The translations under genes were made by a program, and so were the position numbers. A stretch of DNA of 64,000 nucleotides from Nocardia sp. NBC_01327. Its GTDB lineage: Bacteria; Actinomycetota; Actinomycetes; Mycobacteriales; Mycobacteriaceae. Each line of letters opens with the position of its first letter. The stretch's first letter is position 1. The notes beneath the pieces were generated by a model that made no database searches, had not been told where the DNA came from, and worked only from the letters and a program-made list of their open reading frames with translations. The DNA lies in NCBI RefSeq assembly GCF_035958815.1, contig NZ_CP108383.1, positions 3,348,001-3,412,000 on the forward strand, given 5' to 3'. This document shows, one piece after another, positions 1 through 9,829 of this stretch.

Positions 1-594
1 CGACTGGCCGCCGCCCTCGGCCTCCCCGTATTACCTGGAGAGGTTGCGAAACACCCGGATGGGCGGCAGTGCTGGGTGACGCCGCAGATCAGTCAGGCAG
101 GCATGACGGTTCCCCCGACGCGTGAGAGCGAGATTCTGGGTCAGTACGCTTCGACGGTCGCTGGCGCGTTCGTGTTCGATTGCTGGGTCTTGAACGAGGA
201 CCGCCACGAGGAGAACTTCCTTTTCCATCCCGTTCTGGGCATGTGGCTGATCGATCATGACAACGCCCTCGCGGGGAACGACGGCGCACGGTTCGAAACT
301 TTTGCGGCAAGGTTCGACATGCCGCTTGATTGGCATGGTTTCAGTGCGGCAGCGCTGCCTCAGCAGGCGTTAGAGTTCTGGTGCTGGCGAGTGCAAAGTG
401 TGCCTGACGCGGCGATCGATTTGGCGCTCGGTGAAGTGAGTGCGCGAGGCTTGATGCAGAAGTCGAGAACTGCAACGCTGAGAAGGCTGCTTCGGAGTCG
501 TCGAGAGTCCATTGCAGGTCTCGTTCGACAGTCCCTCGCACAGACCAGGACAGACGTAGCATCCGAGATCCAGCTGTCCTTCGATCCGGCGTGA
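1..594 (+). CDS. HipA-like protein kinase, 5' partial
   Basis: The frame is open to the left edge of the window, so the start lies outside; 197 residues are visible. The segment NEDRHEENF (about nt 193-219) matches the catalytic loop of HipA-like Ser/Thr kinases, and LIDHDNAL (about nt 247-270) supplies the metal-binding Asp that follows it. The remaining C-terminal 100 residues are helical and Arg-rich. It ends 14 bases before a DUF3037 gene, and HipA-like kinase/DUF3037 neighbours are a recurrent bacterial pair, which supports the call. Substrate unknown. Classical HipA is a toxin controlled by HipB; no HipB-like gene is visible here, though it could be upstream of the window. Confidence 0.72.
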   Translation, partial: RLAAALGLPVLPGEVAKHPDGRQCWVTPQISQAGMTVPPTRESEILGQYASTVAGAFVFDCWVLNEDRHEENFLFHPVLGMWLIDHDNALAGNDGARFETFAARFDMPLDWHGFSAAALPQQALEFWCWRVQSVPDAAIDLALGEVSARGLMQKSRTATLRRLLRSRRESIAGLVRQSLAQTRTDVASEIQLSFDPA

Positions 595-607
595 GGAGGT
601 GTTCTCG

Positions 608-1393
608 ATGGAAGCTATATGGCATCTGATTCAGTACACGTCGGACATGCGGCGCAAGGAGCCTCGAAATATCGGTGTGGCAGTCGCAGTCGACGGACAG
701 TGGGCGATCAAGCTTTTCGGCGTGGATGAGGCCGGAGGGATCAACGGTCGTGCATTGAGACGGTATGGGCTTTCGAAGGATGGCTATGCCTCATGGGTGG
801 ACTACTACTCTGACATGATCCTTGCCGGCCGCTGGGAACGCGTCGTAGAGACGCAGCAACGGCGTCCCGCGGAGTTCCGTCTGGTACCCGGCGGCTACAT
901 CCGAGCGCTGGGTACTGCGGCGGACGTTGCGGCCAGCCTCTTCGCGGAACTCGTTCAACGAGAAGAGCAGCATGGTGAGCCCCGGGCGAAGATCCTCCGC
1001 CAGCATGTTGAGGCGACCTTAGAGTTGGCGGAGGTTCATCCGCAACTCGACATCACCGTTGAAGCATCGTGGGGTGAGGATGCGGCCGATGATGTCAAGT
1101 TCGACTACGCGTACACGAATGGACAGCGGCATCTGATGCATCGATTGCAACTGCATCAAACGTCATCCGACGCATCCAAGATGGTGGCTCGCGAATTCAA
1201 CGCGCGTGTCACTGCTGCGCGTTCCGCGGGCGCAGCCCGGAGTTTCATCGCGTTCTACTCGGGCGAAGCCATTGATGAGATGGGTGGCGACTCTATGCTG
1301 ACTCCCGTGTGGAAGGTTGCCCACATTGTGGATGTAGACGACACCATTAAAGCTGCCGAAGCTCTACGGGAGATCATGCACGAGTCTGCGTGA
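608..1393 (+). CDS. DUF3037 family protein
   Basis: 261-residue protein. The N-terminus (WHLIQYTSDMRRKEPRNIGV) has the signature of DUF3037, a family of unknown biochemical role that is usually encoded beside HipA-like kinases. The ATG at 608 is chosen over an in-frame GTG at 599 because a strong Shine-Dalgarno GAGGAGGT ends 7 bases before it; that motif overlaps the stop of the kinase gene, so the two are translationally close and probably one operon. The protein is cytosolic, with no signal peptide or membrane segment. It may be a partner or substrate of the kinase; that is inference. Confidence 0.75.
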   Translation: MEAIWHLIQYTSDMRRKEPRNIGVAVAVDGQWAIKLFGVDEAGGINGRALRRYGLSKDGYASWVDYYSDMILAGRWERVVETQQRRPAEFRLVPGGYIRALGTAADVAASLFAELVQREEQHGEPRAKILRQHVEATLELAEVHPQLDITVEASWGEDAADDVKFDYAYTNGQRHLMHRLQLHQTSSDASKMVAREFNARVTAARSAGAARSFIAFYSGEAIDEMGGDSMLTPVWKVAHIVDVDDTIKAAEALREIMHESA

Positions 1394-2090
1394 GGTAGCG
1401 GTTCCAGCGGTTCCCTGCCGGGTTGGTCCGGAAGACCGCGGGAACCTCACTTCTTCGAACGTGTGTCGTGCTGTTTTGGCTCCAGTGGACCGTCGAGTTC
1501 TCACTAGAGGCCGCGGGTGCCGCGCCGATCTGGCGGCCGGACTCGATTGGCGCGGTGTCTTCCAAGTCCGGCCGTCGAAAACGGCTGAGATTGGTCGTAG
1601 TTCGAGCCCGCCCACACGGCAGGGAGCCTTGCCCTCGAAGAGCCTTCGAGCTCTGACGCAGACCGGTGCCGTGCGGGCGCGCTGGAACAGCTCATCGGAG
1701 GCAAGCCCACAGAGGCTCGGGGATCGAATTCGATGGCCTCCCACGGTACTCAGGATCGAGCCCTCCCGGTTCAGAGCGCTCGTGGTCGCCAACCTGGCAC
1801 AAGCGGTCGCTAGATCGGCATCAGATGTCATAGGTGGAAATTGGAATATCGCGATGGAATCGTAAGAGTGCCAGGGGGTTTCGTCCTGACTGGCGAACTG
1901 GGGCTGCTTGAGTTCTGATCTTGCTGAACCGGGCGTGCCTCTCATTGATGCTAGGCCGGACCGGGGAGGGGAATGTTGGTTGGCCCAGCGCACCGTTGCT
2001 GTGGTGTGCTGCATAAGGGGTGCCGCTGGGTGGTCGGAACGGTTTGCTCTGCCAGCGGAATTGTGAGCTGTCACCACAGGATGGAGAGTC
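1394..2090. other. 697-bp non-coding stretch
   Basis: No reading frame here has both a plausible start signal and family-like sequence; the open frames on both strands are Arg/Ser/Pro-rich shadows. It separates the HipA/DUF3037 pair from the vWA-PP2C-kinase operon and presumably carries the promoter of that operon. A GGAGAG Shine-Dalgarno lies at its right end (about 2083-2088). I see no repeat, tRNA or clear terminator hairpin. Confidence 0.5.
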
Positions 2091-3041
2091 ATGTATTCGG
2101 CGGAGATCAATCGTAAGCAGCCAGCGCTATTGATGTTGCTGGTGGACCAGTCGTTTTCGATGTCTGAACCTGCCGGGCAGGGGCAGGGAACGAAGGCTGA
2201 CGTGTTGGCGCTGGCTGTGAACAACCTGCTGGGGAACGCGGTCTTGCTATGCAGCCGCGGCGGCGAGAAGATTTACAACTATTTCGAGGTCGGGGTTGTG
2301 GGCTACGGCGCGAAGATCGGGCCGATCCTGCATGGCGCCGATGCCGAGCGGCGGGTGTTGCCGGTGAAGGAGCTTGCCGACAATCCTCGCCGTATCGATA
2401 CGGTGGCACGGCGGGTGCCGGATGGCGCCGGTGGTGTCGTGCCGGTGCAGCAGCAGATGCCCGTCTGGGTGGATCCGCTGGCGGATGGTGCTACACCGAT
2501 GGTGTCGGCCTTGGGCTACGCGGAGCCGGTGATCGCATCCTGGTGTGCGGCCCATCCATCGAGTTTCCCGCCGATGGTGATCAATGTGACCGACGGGGCG
2601 AGCACCGACGGTGACCCTCGGGAGGCCGCGGATCGGATCCGCGAGTTGTCGACAGACGATGGTGCCGCCCTGGTGTTCAACCTGCACTTGTCGGCCCTGG
2701 GCGGACAGGCGGTGACTTTCCCGGACACTGCGGCAGACATGACCGATCCGAATGCGCAAAGGCTATTCGAGGCTTCGAGCGTGTTGCCGCCGGCGATGCT
2801 GGAAGCGTCTGCGGCACTGGGGTATCCGGTGCGTAGCGGATCGCGTGGATTCCTGTACAACGCGGATGTCACGATGGTGATCGATTTTCTCGATATCGGT
2901 ACGCGCGCGGTCACCCCGACCGGGCTCAAGGAACTCATTACTCCGACCGACGATGATGCGGTCCCCGGTGACGGCGGCGATGCAACCTCTGACGATGATG
3001 ATGACAGCAGTCACAACGGCGGCGATCAGCCCGCGCTGTGA
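2091..3041 (+). CDS. vWA-domain protein (TerY-like)
   Basis: 316-residue protein with an N-terminal von Willebrand A fold. The MIDAS metal site is visible: D19-x-S21-x-S23 in VDQSFSMSEP, a downstream Thr in DGATPMVSAL and Asp in NVTDGAST. The last 40 residues are an acidic, disordered Asp-rich tail. No signal peptide, so it acts in the cytosol. A GGAGAG site precedes the ATG. The stop overlaps the start of the PP2C gene (GTGA), and a kinase gene follows, giving the vWA-PP2C-kinase order of TerY-P triads. In such triads the vWA protein is thought to be a phosphorylation-controlled scaffold; that role here is inferred. Confidence 0.82.
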   Translation: MYSAEINRKQPALLMLLVDQSFSMSEPAGQGQGTKADVLALAVNNLLGNAVLLCSRGGEKIYNYFEVGVVGYGAKIGPILHGADAERRVLPVKELADNPRRIDTVARRVPDGAGGVVPVQQQMPVWVDPLADGATPMVSALGYAEPVIASWCAAHPSSFPPMVINVTDGASTDGDPREAADRIRELSTDDGAALVFNLHLSALGGQAVTFPDTAADMTDPNAQRLFEASSVLPPAMLEASAALGYPVRSGSRGFLYNADVTMVIDFLDIGTRAVTPTGLKELITPTDDDAVPGDGGDATSDDDDDSSHNGGDQPAL

Positions 3042-3784
3042 TCGACTGTGCGGAAAATCCCTCGCACGCAGGGGATGTGGCGACCAGTGCTCCGGTGGCG
3101 CGCCTTGCGACTCACCACAAAGAGGGGCGCGACCCTAACGAGAACGACGATCGTGCGGTCGGGGGAACATGTTCGCGTTTCGCACTCGCGGACGGTGCGT
3201 CGACCTCCGCGCGTGCTGAGGAGTGGGCGGAGATTCTGGTGTACGCCTATGTGATCAAGGGCGTGGACATTCTCGATCCCATCGTCCTGGAAACGCTCAG
3301 ATCCGACTGGCGGCGCCGGGTACACGCCGGTGATCTTCCCTGGTATGCGTTGGCGAAGCTTCAGCTTGGTGGTGCCGCAACGTTCGTCGGGGTCGATATC
3401 GACTCCGACGAGCAGCGGTACCGTGCTTTCGCTATAGGTGACGCTTGCCTGCTACATATACGTCGCGGACGAGTGATCACGACGGGTCCCCTGCAGCATC
3501 CGCGCCAATTCGGTCGTACTCCACCGTTGATTACTACGCAGGTGCGGGATAATTCTCACCAGGCGGCGCTCTGGGAGCATGGGGACGGCTACGCGCGTGG
3601 CGATCAGCTCGTGCTCGCCTCCGACGGGCTCGCCAAGTACTTGCTGGAACAGCATTGCAATGGCGCCACGATTGACCTGGCCGCGATCCCCGACAACGAC
3701 AACGAGTTCCGGGAATGGGTGGCGGACGCACGCCGCGCTGGCATGGACAACGATGACACCACGATCTGCCTGGTGCAGCTATGA
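3038..3784 (+). CDS. PP2C-family Ser/Thr protein phosphatase
   Basis: 248 residues, one PP2C domain. The metal-binding motifs are in order: NENDDRAV near residue 35, FALADGAS near 50, AIGDACLL near 132, LASDGLAKYL near 195 and the final DDTTICLV. GTG start overlapping the vWA stop (GTGA), and its own stop overlaps the kinase start (ATGA), so translation is coupled on both sides. It presumably removes phosphates placed by the downstream kinase on itself, on the vWA protein or on the helicase. PP2C enzymes need two Mn or Mg ions; the Asp residues needed for that are present, so it is probably active. Confidence 0.85.
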   Translation: MIDCAENPSHAGDVATSAPVARLATHHKEGRDPNENDDRAVGGTCSRFALADGASTSARAEEWAEILVYAYVIKGVDILDPIVLETLRSDWRRRVHAGDLPWYALAKLQLGGAATFVGVDIDSDEQRYRAFAIGDACLLHIRRGRVITTGPLQHPRQFGRTPPLITTQVRDNSHQAALWEHGDGYARGDQLVLASDGLAKYLLEQHCNGATIDLAAIPDNDNEFREWVADARRAGMDNDDTTICLVQL

Positions 3785-5847
3785 GATTGCCCAGCCTGCT
3801 GAATTACCAACTTGCGCTGCAGGATCCACGGACTGCCTTCAGAAACGTCGACGTGCTACGGGGCGGTACCACTGTGCTCAACGCGCAGGGCATGCCGTCG
3901 GTTGCCTCGGGAGGGTTCGCCGCGACCTTCGCCGTCCACAGTGTGGACGGGCACCGGTTCGCGGTGCGCTGCTTCCACAAGCAAGGGCACGACGACCGCC
4001 GATTGCGCGAGCGTTACGAGCACATTCACCGGTTCGTGACCACTCATCCGCAGTTGAGGTTCCTGATCGGCGCGGTCTACCAAGCCGACGGAATCGTCGT
4101 GAACGGCACTGGATTCCCGATGGTGTGGATGCGGTGGGCGGCCGGTGAAATGCTGGGGGTGTGGATCGAGGACTGGATCGAGGATCCCGGGCGAGACCCC
4201 GCCGCCATCGAGACCGTGCGGATCGCGATTGCGAACGCGGTTGTCGCACTGCGCGCCGCCGGCGCCGCACACGGCGATCTGCAGCACGGGAATATTGTTG
4301 TCGGCGAAGATTTTTCGATCACACTTATCGACTACGACGGCATGTACCTTGATGCGTTCCGGGGTACGCCACTGCAGGCCATAGAACAAGGTCACCGCAA
4401 CTATCAGCACCCAGGGCGTGGTGGGCGTTTCGATCGCGGTATCGATACCTTCGCAGCAGCGGTTGTCGATGTTTCGTTGCGCGCCTTGCGATATCAGCCA
4501 TCATTGTGGGACGACTTCGGCGGTACCGGTGAGAACCTGATATTCACGGCGCGAGATTTTATCGATCCGGAGAACTCGCCGGTGTTCGCGGCCCTTGCTC
4601 GTATCCGTGGCGTCGCCGAGCACGCCGCCCGGTTGCGCCGTGCCTGTCGAACCGACTACGACCACGTGGAAGCCGTATTGGCTGGTGGCGCAGTGACTGC
4701 GCCGACCGCTGGGACGTTCGCACTGGTCTCCGGTGAGATCGTCGCCGGCAGTGATCGTGCGCAGTTGCTGGCACGTGAGGGCGAAACGGTCACCGTGTAC
4801 GGGAAGGTCCGATTCGCTACTGTCACGAAGGGACGCCAGAGCCGTGACGTGGCATTGATCAACCTGGGCGACTACAAAAATGGTGATTTCACCATCGTCG
4901 CCTACGACGATGTCGCTCGTCGGCTCTACGCCGATTACGGAAACCCGAATCCGTACGGGAAACGCCCGATGCGGAAGCTGCACGGCTGGCAGGTCGCGAT
5001 CACCGGGACCATCGTGATCTTCGTGAACAAGGGTGTCCATGTCCCGCAGATCGAGCTTGTGCGCGCCGGTCTGCTGCGCAATCTCAGCGACCAACAGATC
5101 GTCGCGTTAACAATCCCACCACCTCAGGTCCCGCCGACACCGCCCAAGTCCACTCGTGTACCAGAGATCGCGGCTACACCAACGGTAGCTCCTCCACCTG
5201 TGCCTGTAGCTGCGAAAAGTGTTGAACCGTCGGTTGATCGCTCGGCAGAAGAGGCGCGCCGCCAGGCGCGGCTGAGTGAGATGTACAAGAATTTCTCTGC
5301 CACCCCGACATCGGTATCACCATCCCCGACGACACCACCTCGGAGGAATCCACAGCCAACGCCTGCGGCGCCGACCGCACTTGGACAGTCGTCAGCACCC
5401 TCGTCACCGCACATCCCGGCACCGCGGTCCGCGCGACCGCGACCTTCGCCGCTACCGGCTGCTCCGGCATCACCTTCGCCGCCGCCCACTCAACGTCCTC
5501 CGTCAACCCCGTTCCGTCCGGTGGTTCCTGGTCCACCGCAGGGATACACGCATGATCCGTGGTCACAACCAGTCGCGTATCCGCGCCGCGCGGGAAGATC
5601 GGGGCATAGAGGTCTGGCGTTGTGGTTGCTGGTGATCCTTGTGGTGCTGATCGTGCTGATTCTGGTGGCGTGCGGCTCGTCCACACCGAACCCCGCGTCG
5701 GCCACCGTCGCCATGGGAGCAGGGCCGACGACTGGATTGGACGGAAGCTGCTGTTGGACAGCTCAATACGAAACAACGCACGCAGAATCGGTGGCTGAGT
5801 CGAGGGCGGTGGCATTGGTCACGCCGCTATGGGTCCGATGGCAATGA
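3781..5847 (+). CDS. Membrane-anchored protein kinase-like protein
   Basis: 688 residues. Residues about 40-300 form a kinase-like fold: AVRCFHK holds the probable ATP-binding Lys, HGDLQHGNIVV is the catalytic loop and LIDYDG replaces the usual DFG with DYD. An OB-like or beta-rich middle region (about 310-430) is followed by a long Pro/Ser/Thr-rich linker (about 430-600) and a single hydrophobic segment, LWLLVILVVLIVLILVACGS, about residues 615-640. The kinase would therefore sit on the inner face of the membrane. ATGA overlap with the PP2C gene; the end overlaps the helicase start. The short catalytic loop fits the kinases of TerY-P triads. Substrates unknown. Confidence 0.8.
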   Translation: MRLPSLLNYQLALQDPRTAFRNVDVLRGGTTVLNAQGMPSVASGGFAATFAVHSVDGHRFAVRCFHKQGHDDRRLRERYEHIHRFVTTHPQLRFLIGAVYQADGIVVNGTGFPMVWMRWAAGEMLGVWIEDWIEDPGRDPAAIETVRIAIANAVVALRAAGAAHGDLQHGNIVVGEDFSITLIDYDGMYLDAFRGTPLQAIEQGHRNYQHPGRGGRFDRGIDTFAAAVVDVSLRALRYQPSLWDDFGGTGENLIFTARDFIDPENSPVFAALARIRGVAEHAARLRRACRTDYDHVEAVLAGGAVTAPTAGTFALVSGEIVAGSDRAQLLAREGETVTVYGKVRFATVTKGRQSRDVALINLGDYKNGDFTIVAYDDVARRLYADYGNPNPYGKRPMRKLHGWQVAITGTIVIFVNKGVHVPQIELVRAGLLRNLSDQQIVALTIPPPQVPPTPPKSTRVPEIAATPTVAPPPVPVAAKSVEPSVDRSAEEARRQARLSEMYKNFSATPTSVSPSPTTPPRRNPQPTPAAPTALGQSSAPSSPHIPAPRSARPRPSPLPAAPASPSPPPTQRPPSTPFRPVVPGPPQGYTHDPWSQPVAYPRRAGRSGHRGLALWLLVILVVLIVLILVACGSSTPNPASATVAMGAGPTTGLDGSCCWTAQYETTHAESVAESRAVALVTPLWVRWQ

Positions 5848-8642
5848 TCGATGCGCGTCGAGTCGCTGTCGTCATCCGCGATCGTGACGGGATTACGTTC
5901 GAGGACAAGACTGCCGAGATAGCGGACTACCGCATCGATGGTCGTTGGGTCCATGTCACATACGGACGCAATGCCAACTACCGTTACGGCAGTGAGCGGG
6001 TATATATCGCGGGCAGTCCGCGACGGCTGACGCTGGACCCGTACACCGAGATGCTTGTCGATGGCGAGGTCCGCGACAGTGCCGGTGGCGCTTACCATTT
6101 CGACACTCCAGACGGTGGGTGGTGGCACATCTTCTCGCGTGGCGGGAGCTGCGTTGTGGGCCGGACCGGCCAGGTCGAGGTGGTTCGCAACGATGCTGCC
6201 CATCCTGAATCGGCTGCGGTACTGGGGTATTGGCGCGCGCTGGCGGCGCTGCTTCCTGCCGAGGGCCGGTTGCTGCGACAGGGACTCGAACAACTCACCT
6301 TCGTGCATGGCGATAGCATTCTGCACCGATTCCTCACCCGCGGGCGCCTCGCGCAGCGCAAAGACACCCCGGTACCGCGCATCTATCCGTTTCACACGAA
6401 TCTCAGTCAACGCGACGCGATCGACAATGCGCTGCGGTTCCCGATATCGGCGATCGACGGGCCGCCAGGTACCGGCAAGACGCAGACCATCCTCAACCTG
6501 ATCGCCAACATTCTGCTCGATGAGTCCATGACCGTTGCGGTCGTATCCTCCAACAACGCCGCGGTCGACAATGTGCGCGAAAAGCTCGATGACGTCGGGA
6601 TCGGGTATGTCGTGGCCAATCTGGGCCGATCGGAGAAGAGGAAGCAGTTTCTCAGCGATCAGTCACAAACGACAAGGAACAACCTCGTCACACAGCTCCT
6701 CGCTACGGCCGGAGCGTCCTCCGCCTCTGTCAAAGAGCTTGCCGCACTAGACCGTCAGCTGTGGAGCCTGCAAGCCACTCAGGGGCAGCTTGCACAGCGG
6801 CGATCGGAACGCAACGCCTACGATCTCGAGCGCGAACACTTCATGACCTACTTCGATCGGCAATCGCTGCCGGATCCAGAGCTGCTGCCGATGCTGGGAT
6901 GGGGCGCGGACAAGCTACTGGACTATATCGCGGACACCGATCCGGAGCTGGCACGCGCCGGTGCGTTACCCGAGCTGCTCGACCGGATAACTCATTGGAT
7001 CAGGTACCGCTCGATGCGCGCGGTCGACGCCACCGACGTCGAAGTAGTCCTGCGGCTACAACGGCGCTACTTCGACAAGAAGATCGCCGAGCTCGACCAC
7101 GAGATCGGCCGGCTCGAAAGCTCCCTCGACTCTGCGAAATTCGAGCAGCTGACCGACCGGCACCGTGAGCGGTCGTTGCAGTGGCTCACCGACCGCTTAC
7201 GCCACCGCTACACCCAGCACTCGCCGGGAACGTACAATCACAACTACCTGGACCAGTGGCGGAGGTTCAGTCGCGACTACCCGGTCGTTCTCAGCACATG
7301 TCATTCCCTGCAACGCAGTATCGGCACCGGCCGGATGCTCGACTACCTCATCATCGATGAAGCCTCGCAGGTGAATCTCCTCGAAGCCGCTGCCGTGCTG
7401 GCCTGTTGCAAGAACCTGATTGTGGTGGGAGATCTCAAGCAGCTGGCCCACATTCCGGGGCTGGAGCAAAATGATTGCCCGCCAGCACCATTGCCAGTGT
7501 ACGACTTCCACCGTCACAGCATCTTGTCCGCGCTGATCGAGCTGTACGGTCAGGCGCTGCCGCGCACGATGCTGCGTGAGCACTACCGTTGCGATCCCGA
7601 TATCATCGGATTCTGCAACAAGAAGTTCTACGACGACGAACTGATCGCCTTCACTACCAGCACGCCGGGCTGGCAATCGATGATCGTCGCGCGCACCGTC
7701 CCGGGCAACCATATGCGCCGCCACGATACCGGAAGTCGTTCCAATCAACGAGAAATCGATGTGATCGAACACGAAGTCCTCCCGCAGTATTGCGCTGGCT
7801 TCGCTCCCGCGGACGTCGGCGTCACCACTCCCTATCGCAAGCAGGTCAGTAAGGTCACAGACGCGCTCGTCGACGCCATCGAGGCCGACACGATCCACCG
7901 GTTCCAAGGCCGGGAAAAGGATGTGATCGTGATGACGACCGTCCTCGACGAAAGATCTTCGAATCACGACGACAAGTACGGGCTCGGATTTCTCGACGAC
8001 CCACAGATGGTCAATGTCGCTGTGTCACGGGCAAAGAAGCGGTTCGTACTCGTGACCAACCACGACATGCTGCCCCGCAGTCGAAACCTGCGCGATCTGA
8101 TCGGTTACATCGGTTACCGGAACCCGGGTAGCGGGGTTTTCGACAGCTCGATCGTCTCGGTGTTCGATCTGCTCTACCAGGACTACTCTGCGCGTCTCAG
8201 ACCCCTGATGGCCCGGATACAGCGGCGCTCAAGGTTCTTGTCCGAAGACATCATCGCGACTGTTCTGGAAGGTCTTCTACAGGAACAGAATTACCGAGGT
8301 CTGGCTGTCAGGACCGAGGTACTGGTGCGGAATCTGCTGCCCGACCTCAGCAATCTTACGGCGGCCGAGTCGCGGTATGTGAACAACCGCGCAAAGTTCG
8401 ATTTCGTCGTATTCAACCGTGTCACCAACCGATGGTCTTTCGCGATCGAAGTCGACGGGTTCGAATACCATGAAAACAACCCCACCCAGCTGGCAAACGA
8501 TGCGTTGAAGAACAATATCTGCGTGAAGTACCGCATCCCACTACTGCGCCTACCCACCACCGGAAGCGAGGAAATCCCGCGTATTCGGGCCGCTCTCGAC
8601 AAGGTCCAGGGCCCCGGCTTCAGGATCGGTGGTTTGGTGTGA
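5844..8642 (+). CDS. SF1 (DNA2/Upf1-like) helicase with C-terminal nuclease-like domain
   Basis: 932 residues. Walker A GPPGTGKT is near residue 206, Walker B LIIDEASQ near 505, and motifs GDLKQLAHIP, REHYRCDP, TPYRKQ, IHRFQGREKD and NVAVSRAKKR give a complete SF1B set. The C-terminal 130 residues end with KFDFVVFN...FAIEVDGFEYH and IPLLRLPT, a pattern of PD-(D/E)xK (DUF2726/Vsr-like) nucleases, so this is a helicase-nuclease fusion. The ATG at 5844 overlaps the kinase stop (ATGA) and is preferred to an in-frame ATG at 5829. Genetic coupling to the triad suggests that it is the nucleic-acid effector and the triad its control; inference. Confidence 0.82.
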   Translation: MIDARRVAVVIRDRDGITFEDKTAEIADYRIDGRWVHVTYGRNANYRYGSERVYIAGSPRRLTLDPYTEMLVDGEVRDSAGGAYHFDTPDGGWWHIFSRGGSCVVGRTGQVEVVRNDAAHPESAAVLGYWRALAALLPAEGRLLRQGLEQLTFVHGDSILHRFLTRGRLAQRKDTPVPRIYPFHTNLSQRDAIDNALRFPISAIDGPPGTGKTQTILNLIANILLDESMTVAVVSSNNAAVDNVREKLDDVGIGYVVANLGRSEKRKQFLSDQSQTTRNNLVTQLLATAGASSASVKELAALDRQLWSLQATQGQLAQRRSERNAYDLEREHFMTYFDRQSLPDPELLPMLGWGADKLLDYIADTDPELARAGALPELLDRITHWIRYRSMRAVDATDVEVVLRLQRRYFDKKIAELDHEIGRLESSLDSAKFEQLTDRHRERSLQWLTDRLRHRYTQHSPGTYNHNYLDQWRRFSRDYPVVLSTCHSLQRSIGTGRMLDYLIIDEASQVNLLEAAAVLACCKNLIVVGDLKQLAHIPGLEQNDCPPAPLPVYDFHRHSILSALIELYGQALPRTMLREHYRCDPDIIGFCNKKFYDDELIAFTTSTPGWQSMIVARTVPGNHMRRHDTGSRSNQREIDVIEHEVLPQYCAGFAPADVGVTTPYRKQVSKVTDALVDAIEADTIHRFQGREKDVIVMTTVLDERSSNHDDKYGLGFLDDPQMVNVAVSRAKKRFVLVTNHDMLPRSRNLRDLIGYIGYRNPGSGVFDSSIVSVFDLLYQDYSARLRPLMARIQRRSRFLSEDIIATVLEGLLQEQNYRGLAVRTEVLVRNLLPDLSNLTAAESRYVNNRAKFDFVVFNRVTNRWSFAIEVDGFEYHENNPTQLANDALKNNICVKYRIPLLRLPTTGSEEIPRIRAALDKVQGPGFRIGGLV

Positions 8643-8754
8643 TCAGCCTGTTTGCCCTGCTCACACTTGAGGATCATGCATCGATCGATCTTGCCGATCG
8701 ACGGCGAACGCGGACTACGCTCAACCGTTGTAGCGGGTTCATCGGAGTGGGGGC

Positions 8755-9801
8755 GTGATGACGGCGGGGCAAGGACGACACGATCAGCCGGAACCCGGTG
8801 CCCATCAGCCCGGACCCGGGTCTCGGCCTCCATCTAGTGCGGCGGTACCCCGCCGCGGGATGCATGTATCGACGGCGGTTCAACTGCTGCTGGGACTTCC
8901 GTGGTTCGTGTGCAGCCTGGTGGTGGTGGGTCTGGTCGCGGAGTTCGCGGCGTCAGGCAACGCCGTCGTGGTGTGGGGAGCGATCGCCGCGTTCGTGTTG
9001 TCCGGGGCTGGGGGGTTCGTTGGTCCGGCGGAGTACGTCATCGCGCGCGTGATGTTCCGGTTGCGCCGTCCCACACTGGCGGAGCAATCCCGGATCGACC
9101 AGGCGTGGGGTCCGGTGTCGCGGGCGGCAGGGGTCCCGCCGGATCGGTATCGATTGTGGGTGCAGGACGCCGGCGAGTTGAACGCCTTCGCTACCTCGGG
9201 ACATATCGTGGCGGTTACCCGTATCGCTCTCGATCGTCTTCCACCGCAGCACCTTTCGGCGGTTCTGGCACATGAGTTGGGACACCACCTCGGCGGCCAT
9301 TCCTGGGCGGCATTGCTGACTTACTGGTACTCCTTGCCTGGGCGAGTGGCGGTGCGGGCACTTTTCACGACGACCCGGTTTCTGTTCGCGGTCGTCGCAG
9401 GCTTCACGCTGGGCGCCGCTGGCGGCGCGATCGGGGGACGAGCCGGTGGTGACGCCGCGGGCTGCCTCATCGGACCGTTGGTGCGGCTGTTGCCCTGGCT
9501 GATCCTGGGAACGCTCACCTGGTTCCTGTATTCCATTCACCCCGCCTTGGTGCTGGTGTGGGCGATCCCGTTCCTACTGGCCTGGGCCAGCCGATGGGGG
9601 GAGCGATATGCGGACCGGGTGGCCGCCGACCTCGGATACGGCGCTCTCCTGATCGAGGTCTTGTACGGCTGGTTACGGGCCGGGGAAGACGACGCGCGAC
9701 GGCGAGATGGGTTGCGCGCGAGCATGTTTGCCACGCATCCGTCCCATGCGGCGCGGATCCAGGCGCTGGAGAAGCATTTGTACGGGCGGACTTATCCTTG
9801 A
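8755..9801 (+). CDS. M48-family membrane metalloprotease
   Basis: 348 residues. HELGHH at about residue 173 is the zincin active site, followed by the third-ligand region ERYADRVAADLGYG near residue 283, the E-x3-D pattern of M48 (HtpX/Ste24-like) peptidases. Hydrophobic segments lie at about 40-60, 70-90, 215-245 and 250-285, so it is an integral membrane protease, probably for membrane or misfolded proteins. GTG at 8755 and ATG at 8758 are both possible starts with GGAG upstream. It lies 112 bases after the helicase gene and 25-30 bases before the Mrr nuclease gene, in the same direction. Confidence 0.8.
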   Translation: MMTAGQGRHDQPEPGAHQPGPGSRPPSSAAVPRRGMHVSTAVQLLLGLPWFVCSLVVVGLVAEFAASGNAVVVWGAIAAFVLSGAGGFVGPAEYVIARVMFRLRRPTLAEQSRIDQAWGPVSRAAGVPPDRYRLWVQDAGELNAFATSGHIVAVTRIALDRLPPQHLSAVLAHELGHHLGGHSWAALLTYWYSLPGRVAVRALFTTTRFLFAVVAGFTLGAAGGAIGGRAGGDAAGCLIGPLVRLLPWLILGTLTWFLYSIHPALVLVWAIPFLLAWASRWGERYADRVAADLGYGALLIEVLYGWLRAGEDDARRRDGLRASMFATHPSHAARIQALEKHLYGRTYP

Positions 9802-9829
9802 TGAAACATCCTGCGTCTGAAGGTGGTTG

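Noticed and set aside
1364..2224. A 286-codon minus-strand frame in the 1.4-2.1 kb gap
   Set aside because: Arg/Ser/Thr-rich with no recognisable motif or ribosome site, and it overlaps the start of the vWA gene on the other strand.
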